DNA of 64,000 nucleotides, from assembly GCA_025201765.1 (NCBI GenBank), contig MU623498.1, forward strand, positions 1-64,000. The letters are read 5' to 3'. Shown here in pieces: positions 1-11,588 of the stretch (position 1 is its first letter; each line of letters begins with the position of its first letter). The stretch comes from Daldinia sp. FL1419. Lineage: Eukaryota > Ascomycota > Sordariomycetes > Xylariales > Hypoxylaceae. A model generated the notes under the pieces. It had not been told where the DNA came from. It did not search any database and worked only from the letters and a program-made list of their open reading frames with translations. Both the position numbers and the translations under genes were made by a program.

Positions 1-1004
1 CCTCCCTCCCCTCCTCCCCTCTACATCCCCTCCCCTCCTTGCCCCGCCGTCGGCCTGCGGGCGGCCCCCCCCCCCCCCCCCCGCATATATATATAAATTT
101 TTTTTTTTTTAAATTATGTACAACAATAAACCCTAGCTACTCGAGTATTTCCAATTTATTGCTATTACCTTTCATTATATATATTACCTAATATAGGTAT
201 GTACAAGCAGATAGATACATATGTGTACCTAACCTAGCTGGCTAATTGATGGCGCTTTCCACAATGAAATTTGAACTACCTACCTAACTACCTAAGATAG
301 CATATCGGTACTATCCTCAACTGTCTTATAACTACGTACGTACCTCCTGCCATATGTACACTTTTTACCCATTTCTTTTAGATCGATTTCCTTGTGGAAC
401 CCCTTGTAGTTTCCTCGGCGGACCTTCCAACGCGTCAACCCCCCCATATGATACAATACAGGGTACAGCACCCCCCAAAATCGGTCCCCTACATCCTCTA
501 GTTCGTGGAACTACATCTTGTTAATTCAGATTCGCGATCTTTCTTTTTCCTTCTCCTCTCTACCCTTTTCACTATCCTCAGTCTTTGGCAAATTCCTCAC
601 TTCCCCTCCTACAAGCATACCATATGCTTTGGTCCCTTCTTACCTCTATTACACAGTAGATACAGGGCCGCCAGTCTTTCGTTTTGTCTGCCCTCTTTTT
701 TTTTTCCCTCCAAGTTCATATCTTGCGCTGTGTTCTCCTAACGCCTATGGTTAAATTTGTCTTTGTCTCAAAAAACCTAATCTTTCAACGCACCGTCTTC
801 AATACGTTTCTGATCGATCGCCTGGTGCTATCCCGAGGAAATTAAAACCCCGCGTATAACACCTTCACTTGTATACAACATTACCCTATTTCAAGAAAAA
901 GGGAAGAAGAAACTTCTGAACCGCATTGCCGGGCCACATCCGAAGTCTGGGTAACTGGATAGCTTGAATACGTTACCACTTCACTTACAGATCTCCCCAC
1001 TTCG
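1..1004. other. Upstream region of the MscS-channel gene, low-complexity at its left edge
   Basis: No gene is supported here. The first 60 bases are C/T-rich, followed by an uninterrupted run of 18 C (65-82), a short AT alternation and a run of 13 T (98-110). The rest is A+T-rich with scattered TACCTA-type motifs, then a pyrimidine-rich stretch (about 540-720) that is probably promoter or 5' UTR of the gene starting at 1005. Two overlapping short open frames at 505-754 are low-complexity F/S/L-rich translations of the pyrimidine tract and were not accepted. Confidence 0.5.
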
Positions 1005-3750
1005 ATGTCGATCCGTTCCCCAAGAGGTTTTGTGCAACTGGGTGGCTCACGACCCGACATGGACAACGAAATCCCCTTAACCCAAGTACGGAGCAACGCC
1101 AGCTCTACTGGTGCTAGAAAACCCAATCAAGGCGCTGCAACCGGCTTCAGTACCGAAAACCAGAGCCCTGCCGACGACAATGAGAAGCATGGCTTCTTCC
1201 ATCGTGGCCGGAGAAGAGCTAAAACCGAGGGCTCTCAGGAAAACGACCATTTGGCCTCCGGCGAAGCATCTCTCAACGCCATGGGCAGATTTTACAACAG
1301 GCTTATCCATGCCTCTGTCGTCACGCGATATCTCGTTTACATCGTTCCTGTCGGTGTCCTTTTGGCAGTCCCTATGATCGTTATCCGGGCACTCGGCCAA
1401 CAGGACACCCTTCTCGCTGGTCATGGCCCGCGACAAAACGACGTAAACGAAGATCCTCCTATATATGAACCTGGTCCACGCCTTATTGACCTGTTTCTAT
1501 GGATAGAATTGGCGTGGCTGGCCTTATGGGTTGGCAAGGTCGTTGCTCACCTCTTACCTCCTGTTTTCATGTTTTTCACTGGTGTTGTCAGTGCCGGTAC
1601 TCGCAAGTACGCAATTGTCATTCGCGCGCTTGAGATTCCGTTGTCGTTATTCTTTTGGGCATTGGCGACCTTCTTCATATTTACGGGTCTACTAAATGTT
1701 AGGTACAACAATGTCGAATGGGTTGTTACGATACGAAGAATTGTAGGCGCTCTCTTCGCCTCTTCTGCCGTTTTCCTCGTCGAGAAAGCTATCATTCAAC
1801 TTATTAGCGTTACATATCACCAGAGATCCTTTGCCAACCGAATAAAGGATTCCAAACGGGAAATCTACCTTTTGGGGTTGATGTACGATGCCTCTCGACA
1901 ACTATTCCCCATGTACTGCCCTGAGTTCCGGGATGAAGATGAGCTTATCAACGATAGTATCGAGATATTGCTCGCAGGTGGCAAGAGGGGTAGAAAGAAT
2001 AAGAAGACCGGAGTAGTTACGCCTATTAGGCTTATCGGAAACGTAACACGCATTGGTGACAAAGTTACGTCTGTCTTCGGAAATCTAGCTTCGGAGATTA
2101 CTGGAAAGCAGGTTTTCAACCCCAATTCTGCGCACTCGATTGTTGTAGAAGCCCTCGAGAAGGTTAGGACCTCGGAGGCTCTGGCAAAGCGCATTTGGAT
2201 GTCATTTGTCGTTGAAGGCAACGAGGCTCTATTCGTAAATGATATCATCGAAGTTCTCGGTCCTGGACACCGCGATGAAGCTGAAGAATGCTTTGAAGCA
2301 ATTGATGCAGACGGTAATGGGGACATTAGCCTCGACGAGATGATTAGGAAGGTGGTTGAGATGGGTAAAGAGAGGAAGGCCATAGGGAATAGCATGAAGG
2401 ATATCAGCCAAGCCTTGGGTGTGTTCGACCAGGTTCTCCTGTTTATTGTCTTGCTGATTGTTATCTTCATCTTCCGTAAGTTGCCACCGAACGTTCTGTT
2501 TTGCTAAATCATGCCTCCGCTAACACGCCATATTAGTTGCATTTTTCCAAAGCTCCTTCATCACCACACTTACAACTGCGGGAACAACCCTGCTATCGCT
2601 CTCTTTCATTTTTGCCGTCACGGCCCAGGAATTCCTGGGTTCTTGCATCTTTCTATTCGTCAAGCACCCTTACGATGTTGGTGACAGAGTCGATATCACG
2701 GGGTCAGAGAAAGAGCAGTTGGTTGTTGAGAAGATTTCCCTGCTTTACACCGTCTTCAATCGTATCGACAGGATGCAAGTTGTTCAAGTGCCGAACATCG
2801 TTTTGAACAATGTTTGGATTGAGAACGTCACCAGAAGCAAAGCTATGAAGGAGGTTATCGACATCAATGTCTCATATGATACCTCTTTTGAGGACATTGA
2901 ACTTTTGCGACTTGAGATGGAGAAATTTGTGCAAGCCCCGGAGAATGCTCGAGACTTCCAGCCAGATATCTCTATTAGTGTTGCGGGTGTTGGTGACTTG
3001 GATAAGCTACAGCTGAAAATTGCTATCAAGCACAAGTCGAACTGGCACAATGAGGCCATCCGCGCTACTCGACGCTCTAAATTCATGTGTGCGCTTACTC
3101 TTGCTTTGAAGAAAGTACCCATCTATGCGCCCGGCGGAGGTGGCGAAGCGTTGGGCGGGCCTACAAATCCCTCTTACTCTGTTAGCGTCTCGGATTCGGA
3201 TGCTGCTGCTGCTCGTGACAAGGCTGCCAAAGATAAGGAAGCACTGCGATTAGTACCAACAGCACCGGCCAGAAACCCTTCAACATCCAGTAAATCTGGC
3301 AGACAGGAAGATAGAGAGGTTAAGGCTGCACAGGGTCTAAATTCTCTTGACCCAATAACAGCAGCAGCCGATGACTGGGGTTATAATCGTGACGATTCTC
3401 CGGACTCTCGCGGAGAGGCGGTGGAACGGAAGCGTTCGAATGATATTGAGTCGTTACGTTTAGATCTCCATAAGCACGAGAGCCAACGCAGTGGTCGTCG
3501 GAGAGCAGGGGAAACTCTGCCTCCTCATCCTATAAGTGAGAACACTCCCAGTTTTCAAATAACCCAGCATTCCGGTCCTTATGATGAGGAAGCCCAGGTC
3601 GGTGTACCACACCCGTACGGCACCGGCGCCCAGTCGGGAAATTCGCTCTACCCTCAGTCTTCTAGCAGAACCATCCAGTCGGGTGGAAACGGTAGACCCG
3701 TATCCCATAATCAGACACGACCGCCAAGCAACCCTTACGAACAGCGTTAG
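1005..3750 (+). CDS. MscS-family mechanosensitive ion channel with EF-hand (Msy1/Msy2-like)
   Basis: Two exons, 1005-2475 and 2537-3750, with one intron (GTAAG donor, TTAG acceptor); the join restores a continuous transmembrane segment and gives 894 aa. The N-terminal ~100 residues are polar. Several hydrophobic segments follow (about residues 108-128, 160-190, 205-230, 245-265). A canonical EF-hand loop, DADGNGDISLDE, sits at residues 434-445, then two more hydrophobic helices and the MscS beta-domain signature HPYDVGDRVDI near residue 535. The C-terminal ~220 residues are charged and low-complexity. This order (membrane segments, EF-hand, pore helix, MscS domain) is that of fission yeast Msy1/Msy2, which are endoplasmic reticulum channels that limit calcium release during hypo-osmotic shock. 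Localisation and calcium control are inferred from the family. The gene converges on the PRMT3 gene. Confidence 0.93.
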
Positions 3751-4391
3751 AATATTGGGTTTTCCATGCTTTGATGATGTTCCTTTTTCTTTAACGAGAG
3801 ATTCAGTATATAGATTAGGGGTCTTTGATTAAGGAAGGCGTTATAAGAGGTCGCATTGCGAAGAGCCAGATGCTTGAGCCTAAAAAGATGTCATTAGAAA
3901 GGCTCTGCTACTATTATGAATGCATATGCCGTTAGGGAGGTAAAGTGAAGTTGCCACGCGGCTCCGTATGGAAGAGCCTGCTGAGGGTCTGAGTGACTGT
4001 TATGTATTAGCTAGAACACTCATAGCAAATAGAAGTTGCGTTATTCCCACTCGTTCTCGTGCTCTTATGACGTGCCTTATTGTGAACAGTAATGCAGTAC
4101 TAGGTGAAGCAGAAGGGATTAGGTACCTGATGACCGAATCGTGTAGTATTAGTGCTTCTATAGAAGGCAATCTACCTATTTCACACTACCTCAGGAGGAT
4201 GCTGGGTGATTACTTTTTACTGGGGAAAAAGCAGAGATAGCATCTGAAACCCACTCCATATTTCAAGTATCGTATTGCTGAGTCCCATTGCTTTTGACTG
4301 CTAGCTGTAAGATTTCCCACCCACTCCTTTTCCCGTATCCTATTTCCCCCTTGTCCCCCCCATTTTATATTCATTTCCATTTACCCGTAAT
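3751..4391. other. Convergent intergenic region (3' ends of channel and methyltransferase genes)
   Basis: This 641-bp stretch separates two converging genes and should hold both 3' UTRs. A 90-codon open frame at 3968-4240 on the + strand has no recognisable domain or spliced extension and is probably random. No repeats or RNA genes were seen. Confidence 0.5.
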
Positions 4392-6485
4392 TTATCGTAG
4401 AGACCAACTCTGTCCCTTATTGCCGTTCCAGGTGACCTTGATGATCAGCCCGCGCGCGTGATCCTCAGGGATAGAAAACGAGATTTCGCCTTTGATCTCT
4501 TCGCCGTTCTTCAAGGCTAAGGATTTGTCTCCTTCTGATTGAGCCTTTGGCTTGACTATTAGGAGGCCTTGCTTCCAGTGCGTCTCGCGGCCGTGTGGGC
4601 CGGTGGTAAAGGCTACGCGGTTCTGGGGGTCGGCGGCGGCCCAGGATTCGGCTATGGAAGAGAGTTCTACGTTACTCCGCGCGGAGTCGCGGAAGGGAGA
4701 GAAGAACATATCGAACCAGAGTAGATACCCATCTAGGGCGTCGATATCGCGCGCCAATGCGGTGGCAAAGGGTGCTGTGAAAGAAAGATCTTCAGTTTGG
4801 ACTTGGTATAGGTCTAGCAGCTTAAAGGCACTGGGAGGCGCGGGGATAGTGCTGTTTTCATTGTTAGGAGGTAATGAGGCGGGCCATGTGAGCACACGCG
4901 CTTCATCGTAAATGCCGGCTTGCATGGCGCGCATGTCGAAGCCGTAGACGTCTCTCCAGAAAGTGATATTGTCAGCGATATACTGGGGGTCTGCGACGGG
5001 TGCGAGCCAGATATTAGCGTGCGAAGGCACCAATAAACCATCTGGCTTCAAATAGCGATCCCGTGCGAATAGGACCGATGGAAGCATAGCTTCGAAGAGA
5101 AGACAATAACCCATCCATTCACTAACGATAATGTCGACCTCGTCGACGGGCAAGGCGACCTCCTCTATGCGCCCGTGCACGCAGGTTATAATCGAGGAAA
5201 GGTTATTATGAAAGACATTCTCTTGAGCCTTGGTGATGATAGCGCTGGCATCTACAGCGATGACTTTGGTTGCGCCGGCGCGAGCGCAGAACATGCTGAG
5301 GATTCCTATTTTCTTTAGCTCAAGTTGGACTATAAAGTATGGGCAAGAGGGACGTCGAGACTCACCGGTGCCACAACCTATATCTAACACAGTCTTACCT
5401 GCGAAGAGGTGCTTGTTATTGTAAATAAAGTCCCGGTATGCGTCGGTGCGCACTGCATCCTTGAGCATCGTCTCGTGAATATCTTCGTGAGTGATATTTA
5501 GTAACCAGTCATTTCCCAGAAGATACTAAACAAATACTTACCAGCCCCGGCGTAGGACTCCCAGTAGTATTGGGACTCGTCTTCTTTCTTCTCGCTACCT
5601 TCCTTTGCTTTACTTGCCTTGGCGGCGGCAGCAGTAGCAGAAGATTCGGCTTCAGCCTGATCAACGTCGCCCCAGCGCTCATCCAGGGTCTGCTGTACGG
5701 CGACGCGGTAGCTGTCAAACTGAGCCTTAACACGAGAAAGTTCTTCTTGGAGCTCGCCGTTACGCTTCAAGAGGTCGTCAACAAGTACGGCCTTGTCGCC
5801 GTTGTCGCCGTTGCTGCCTTGCGCCGCCGGCTTGAGCTCGGGTAGGTCGAATAATCCTAGGATGACGGCATCGTCATCTAACACTGGCTTGAGGTACTGC
5901 TCGTGGTCAATGTCAGACCACGAAATGTCCTCCGTTACGGATAGGCCCTCGTGCACACGTTGACGAACTGTCCAAGTGTTAGAAATGAGATGCTAAAGCT
6001 AAGAATAAATTCGAGTTATATAGTAATGTTGGAGAGGTACTCCTTAATGGGTATAGTTATTAAATAAGTTGCTACGTGCGTATAGGCTTATAAGAAACAT
6101 CGCTGTGATTTCTTATATACGATGGCATGATATGGTATAAATTCAAATAGTAAATAGAAGAAAAAAAAAATTTTACAAGTAAAGATGAACCGAAGTAAAA
6201 CTAAAAGAACTCACTGAAATTGACAAGCTTGACACAACCGTGGAAATCAAGCTGCAGTTTTTGTCGAACGCCTAGAAAATCGAAGTCGTGCTTCTCCCTA
6301 CAATGCGCAAGCATGGACATGACGTCGGGGAATACCCGATCATCAAGTAGTGAGATGACCTCAAGGGTTTCTTCCTCGTCATCGTCTTCCCCGGCATTGC
6401 TCCAGTCTTCCTCGTCCCGGGAGTCAGAGTCCTCCGAATCGCTCACCGAATGGCGATCTGCGGATCTGCTTGGCGCGGAACTCAT
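4392..6485 (-). CDS. rmt3: Protein arginine N-methyltransferase, PRMT3/Rmt3 type
   Basis: Four exons on the minus strand: 6215-6485, 5542-5967, 5366-5482 and 4392-5305, giving 575 aa. The splices are supported by continuity: VNF|IRQRV, AGAG|DIHET and CGTG|GILSMFC. The N-terminus is acidic and serine-rich, followed by a zinc-finger-like segment with the AHCREKHDFDF pattern (~residues 65-75) typical of PRMT3. The catalytic core carries the S-adenosylmethionine motif VLDIGCGTG (residues 264-272), the double-glutamate loop (SEWMGYCLLFEAML) and a THW-loop equivalent (GRETHWKQ). All catalytic features of a type I PRMT are present. PRMT3 enzymes methylate ribosomal protein uS5 (Rps2) in the cytosol, so a role in 40S biogenesis is expected by homology. 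Length is normal for the family. Confidence 0.93.
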
Positions 6486-7298
6486 TGCGGGATGTCTAGT
6501 TCTGTAAGTTGGAAGTTAGGAGGCTTTCTTGTATAATTGGTAGTAACAATAGTAGCAGCGATAATGAAAACGAAAAGTAGAAAAAGGCGACAGACACGCG
6601 CACACACGAAAAAAAAAAAAGAAAAAAAAAAGGGATTAAACAAATATGATTTGAAAAAGGGCAAGTTTTTGGAGGGGGGGGTCAGACCCTGCGGCCGTGC
6701 TATATGTCTAAATACCTGAGCTATATCCTAGAAAAAAAAAAAAAAAACCAAATTTGTTTGCCTAGATTGTTATGGTATCACAGTAGGTTATATAGGTGAT
6801 ATAAGTGTTAATAAACACCAATTATTTATTGATATAAAAAACTTAGATATAATGGCTGGTAGCCGTTTTGAATATCACGATTCTCAAGAATTTGTTTATA
6901 AATGTGGAAATAATCCAAGGCCACGATAGCGGCTCGGATAAATACATAATGTCCTATGTACTACCTATATACCCTCCATACCTTGGGTAAATACACCATA
7001 TTTGCATATAACCTTAATTGATATACTTAGATTACCTATAAATACCTATATAGGTAAACACTAATATGGTAGATATACATAGGTAGTACCCGGCCACAGA
7101 GGTACTTAAGTAGGTACATTAAGAGGCAAGTATCCCGGAAACTCACGTAGCAGATCAATATTCTAGAACATGCGTTGAGCCCGTCGCTTCTTGCTTCTCA
7201 TATCAGGGGGGTATCAGTAATCTTGAACTTCGACTTAACTACGGGATTCCTTGCTATGCTTCTATAGGCTACGCAGAAGACGCGCCGAATAGATACAC
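6486..7298. other. Intergenic region between the PRMT3 start and the USO1 stop
   Basis: About 0.8 kb with no supported gene. It contains purine-rich tracts on the + strand (about 6540-6640, including long A runs), an A15-type run near 6732, and a stretch rich in TACCTA/TAGGTA motifs (about 6955-7110). It should hold the promoter of the minus-strand methyltransferase gene and the 3' UTR of USO1. The small open frames here are translations of A-rich low-complexity DNA. Confidence 0.5.
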
Positions 7299-10200
7299 TT
7301 AGTCCACATCGTCATCTGCATCATCATCATCGCCATCGTCGTCTTCATTTTCATCCTCGCCGTCTGAGACTGCCTCGCCTAGATCGACGAGTCGTTTCTG
7401 TAGAAGCTCAACTTAGTACATTGGAAAGTCATGATATGGAATCGGCTAGAGGACACGCACCTTATATTTCTCAACCTTTTCTTCTAAATCGCCGAATACC
7501 ATGAGAAGATCGTCGAGTTCGGTCTGAGTAGCCGCTTTCTGTTCCTCCCTTTCTTCAACCTGTGCGCGAGACTAGTGATATGGGTTAGCGTACACATTGT
7601 TATTGTTTAGGTGGCACTTCACGTACCTTTTCTAACTCTTTATCCTTTTGCGATAATTGCTTCTCAAGGCTTGAACATCGCTCTTCAGCCGCCTTCGCTT
7701 CTGACTGCGCGGCTGACAGCTTAACAGCAAATTCTTCTTGCGCCATATGGAGTTCTTCCGTCTTTGCTTTATTTGCCTGCATTGTACGGTTAGCCTACGC
7801 GACGGATATATGACATATATACGTACTTTCATGAGATCGACCTCTAGACGACTAATTGTAGCTCGAAGGTCTGCCATTTCCGCCTCTGAACGCCGTTGAA
7901 TACGTGCTGCTTCGGCATCGGCGGTTTTTCGGATATATTCTAGTTGTCTTTGTAATTCTGCTTCCTTTTCACGATACTCTGCGTGAATACTATCTGCAGC
8001 TTTAGCCGCCTCTTCCCGAACAGACTCTATTTGTTTCTGGTAGTACTCGTCCTGCCTTTTCTGTTGCGCTTCATATTTCCTTCGTGATATTAGAAAAAGC
8101 TCTATCCAAAGTTACATAAACTTACTTGATTTCTTCGGCGTGGTTTTGTTGGATAGCCTCATTGACACTCCTTATCCGTGCTAAATCCGCAGTAGATATC
8201 TCCATAGTTCGACGATGGTCGGCTTGCTCCTGGCCAAGCTTCCCATTAAGGGAAGCCACATCGGCAAGTGCTACTTGTAACGCTCGCTCCTTTTCATCGA
8301 CCTGTGCTCGTAGAGAGTCTACCATCTCGCGAGATATGCCTTTCTGGACGCCATTAGTTACCACTGAAATTTCCATACCTGGTTCACGATCGATAGCCCT
8401 TATTATGCGACTATAATTGTCCTTAAAGAAATCTATAAAGGTCGCATCAAAGAAAACATCTGGTAGATTTCCCCCGACGTCTGCTTTCTGTAAGATGACT
8501 TCGAAGTCCCTTACGAAGGGATGACTCCGTAACTTATTTAGAATATCAATGTACCTGTCTCGACCCATCCGAGAGGTGAGAACAGAGTGCAAAGTTGAGC
8601 GAGGAATCGGTGAGTCTTTCGTAGAGAATTCGTAAACGACCCCGAGAAGCATAGCACATAACCCTTGGACGATGATGTTGTTTGAATTATGCCGTACGAC
8701 TTCTTGCGCCAAGGCTTGAATGTTGCTACCTTCGCCTAGGAAGTCGTTGACTCCATCAAGGTCCTCGAAAAGCCATGCTATTAGCAACATTAAATAGCCT
8801 ACGGAAATGCGACCATCGTCGGATCTAGCTAGTCCGCTAATAAGGTGGGCGGTAATGGTCTGGATGCTTGTCACAACTTCTTCACCGCTATCCGCATCGC
8901 CTTCTGTCACGGACATAGCGAGAGCCTTCGCTTCAGAATTTTCGAAGACTAAGTGGAACATAATAACAGCTGCGAACCAATGCCGATAGGGATCTACCGA
9001 ACCAGCGCTGTCGGAGGGGCGAAGTAGGGTAGTTAGCACATTAGCTGTTTCGTCTACGCCAGATGCATGACCCTCGATTGCCCGGCGTAGAAAATGTAGG
9101 CGAACTTCGGGGTGATTGAAGAAATATGCTTTGATGCATTGGCACGCAGCTAGCCGCAAATCGAATGCCTGCGCCGTAGGTACGCTTAGGGTAAGATCAA
9201 GGAGACCGTCAATCACAAAGACAGCCGGAATATTATTTGCCTTCCCAGTGTGCCCGTTAGTAGGCGGGGCCGTCTCTAGGACCGAAGGAACCTGTAACTG
9301 CGCGAATGTTTCTTGGAGTTTAGAGTTACCTCTGATGATATCCGCGCAAGTCGTCAAAGCCTACGTCACATATGTAAACAAACAACGTACAATATTGATG
9401 AGATGGGGAGAACATCGCACCTCTGCTCTGATAGACATTTCTGCATCATGGCTAAAAGCAAGTTGGAGAGCGTGGTAAAGAACACCATGTTGCCAGAAGG
9501 CCGCTTGATTTTGAGACGTTCCTACGGCACCAGGCACGAGGAAGAGGCGGATGACCGCAAGCAGAGCATATATGTTTCTGTTGCGCTGTTCTTGAGCCCA
9601 ATGGGCAACATCTTCCTCCCCTTCTTTTCCAGTGCGATAGGTACTCTCTAATAACTTTGCTAATTGGGGAATATAGGCCTCTTCACGGAAAAGAGACTGG
9701 TTGGAGGGGTTCAAGCGCAGAAGATTGGCAAGGAGAATTAGGCAGTCTTCAACTATCCTATCCCCCTCAGAAAGCGATCCTTCGGCTGCTATGATGGTAA
9801 AGACCCGACCGAAAACGTTGGAAAAAGCCACGAGTTTCTGAATATCGGGAGACGACGGGGTAAGGTAGGTAAGGAGCGTTAATGCTTCGTTCCGAACGGC
9901 CTCTCTTCGGTCGTCGAGGACAGCAACCAGCCTAGAAATACCAAGGGGTGCAGTAAAAACACATATTTCGGTTCTTTCGGTGCGGGCCGAGAGGATAGCC
10001 AGGAGGAGTTGTAGAGAATACAGACGAGAATAGAAATCGTTAGTCTCGAGGAAATCTAAAAGCAGCGTTATATTTTCTTGTCGTTGGGTGAACTCATCTG
10101 CTAACCAAAGAGCAATCTCTTCAGAAGCCTCAGGACTCTCTTGGTTAGGATTAAAAAGCATTAACAAGGTTTCGAGGACCACTTTGACTGTATCGACATC

Positions 10201-10407
10201 TTCGCCATCTTTAGACAGACTTCCAATGAGGCTTCTCAGAGCGCCGGAAGCAACTGAAGCAGGATACTCTTTAGCGAAACTTCGTAGGCCGAGTATAGCA
10301 GCACGACGATCTTCAAGTAGAGTGGCTGAGCTAAGACGACCGCTAAGAATAGTTATTGTCTCGCTGACTGACTGCTTCGCGGGAGCAGAAGTGATGGTGG
10401 AGAACAT
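7299..10407 (-). CDS. uso1: Uso1/p115-type vesicle tethering protein
   Basis: Six exons on the minus strand: 9421-10407, 8126-9360, 7827-8079, 7627-7776, 7461-7571 and 7299-7397. All joins are in phase and give 944 aa. The first ~600 residues are the armadillo-like Uso1/p115 globular head, with characteristic stretches such as SATLLEDRRAAILGLRSFAK and LTTCADIIRGNSKLQ. From about residue 690 to 900 there is long heptad-rich coiled coil (E, K, Q and A rich). The last ~25 residues are acidic (EDENEDDDGDDDD), like the C-terminus of p115 that contacts Golgi partners. Uso1 is a peripheral homodimer tethering ER-derived COPII vesicles to the Golgi ahead of SNARE fusion. The length resembles animal p115 (~960 aa) more than budding-yeast Uso1 (~1790 aa). 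A polyglutamine upstream ORF overlaps the start. Confidence 0.95.
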
Positions 10408-10413
10408 TGTTCG

Positions 10414-10445
<32 letters not shown>

Positions 10446-10472
10446 GATCTCGCGATTGCGTATCCAGTCCAT
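10353..10472 (-). promoter_or_regulatory. Polyglutamine-encoding upstream ORF overlapping the USO1 start codon
   Basis: On the minus strand an ATG at 10470-10472 opens a 39-codon frame that runs through nine consecutive CAG codons (10416-10442), passes the USO1 ATG (10405-10407) in a different frame and stops at 10353-10355, inside USO1. If the 5' UTR reaches past 10472, ribosomes using this frame would bypass the main start, so it could lower USO1 translation or make it depend on leaky scanning. The frame is read directly from the sequence; transcription of this part and any regulatory effect are inferred. Confidence 0.4.
10416..10442. repeat. (CTG/CAG)9 trinucleotide repeat
   Basis: Nine perfect CTG units on the + strand (CAG on the minus strand) lie 8 bp upstream of the USO1 start codon. 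Such tracts change length easily, so the size of the overlapping upstream ORF may vary between strains. Confidence 0.95.
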
Positions 10473-11588
10473 TGGCAAAAGGGCTACCGGCTTAGAAGCA
10501 TCGTACCGTCAAAGGGTAAGAGACGGTGTCGTATATAGTCGGTACCGAGAGCTATGCGCAATATCGTTGCTGTTATGGTCAAGAGAACGAAAATACGGAC
10601 ACTTATTGAAGGAAAGACTAGGGGTTAATCATGTATAAACTATTTCCTAGATCTGCATAATGTTAGGCACGATACATTCAATACAACCCGTCTTGTTTTG
10701 GACAGATATCGATAAGTGATAATTAAGTAGCTCGTACTAAACATTTGAACTGTAGGAAGTACCTAACCTGAACCTAAGTAATGGAATAGTATTACCTATG
10801 TACCTAGGTAGCGCAATGGAATAGGTTAGGTTAGGGCCTAAGCTTCTAATAGGTACCTCTTTATAATGCTTTTAGAGGGATTATTTATCGGATATACGCA
10901 TAATGATACGTAAGAGCTGCGTGGCTTCACTAAGGGTTGGATTTTTCGAAAAGAGGCGCTAGTCCCCAGTCTCGGTATTATCACTTATCAGATAGGTTGG
11001 AATGGTGGGTTATGTGGGCCCTTCTGCGAACTCTATATTACGCTTGTGACAGGGGTCTGGTCCAGGCTCGCGACTTTGAATGAACTTTTGCGCCGCCAAT
11101 TCTTTTCTTCGGTGATTCAACATCTTTGTAGCTGCAACAATTTCAATCACCGCCGGATCGACCTCTGATACGGGAGTCGCGAAAGCACAGATGGCTAATT
11201 AGGATTTTCGAATACTTCGTTTTGATGGATTACTACTAAATTCTATCTCCTTTTTCTCCACTAACTACTGAAACTACAACTTGTACAACGTTAACTAGAA
11301 GTTAGCCGAACGAGGTCTCGTCTCTTTCATCTTTCAACTACTCGTCAACTTCATTTCGTCTAAACTCATAAACAACCTTAGGTCGACGCGTCGTTTATGC
11401 CCCATGCGCCTAGTTCTATTACCGCTTTTTATTTCCCTGTTTCACTCCGGTTTTATAACTCACCCGAAGAGTCGACGTTCAATATCTAGTCCCGGTTAAG
11501 TTTCTAGTCTATCACTTAGCTTACCCTACCGCCTTATCGCGACCAGATTCTACTCCGTCAAGAAGATCGCAACGTCAACACCGCCAAG
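10473..11588. other. Divergent intergenic region between USO1 and RAT1
   Basis: About 1.1 kb between two divergently transcribed genes, presumably a shared promoter region. The USO1 side holds several copies of TACCTA/TAGGTA-like motifs (about 10745-10860). The RAT1 side (about 11220-11588) is pyrimidine-rich with few G residues, like a fungal core promoter or 5' UTR. No supported coding region was seen. Confidence 0.5.

Noticed and set aside
3968..4240. 90-codon + strand frame downstream of the channel gene
   Set aside because: No recognisable domain, no splice partner, and it lies where two 3' UTRs are expected.
10088..10447. 119-codon + strand frame ending in polyalanine
   Set aside because: It is antisense to the first USO1 exon, and the alanine run is the CTG tract read in another frame.
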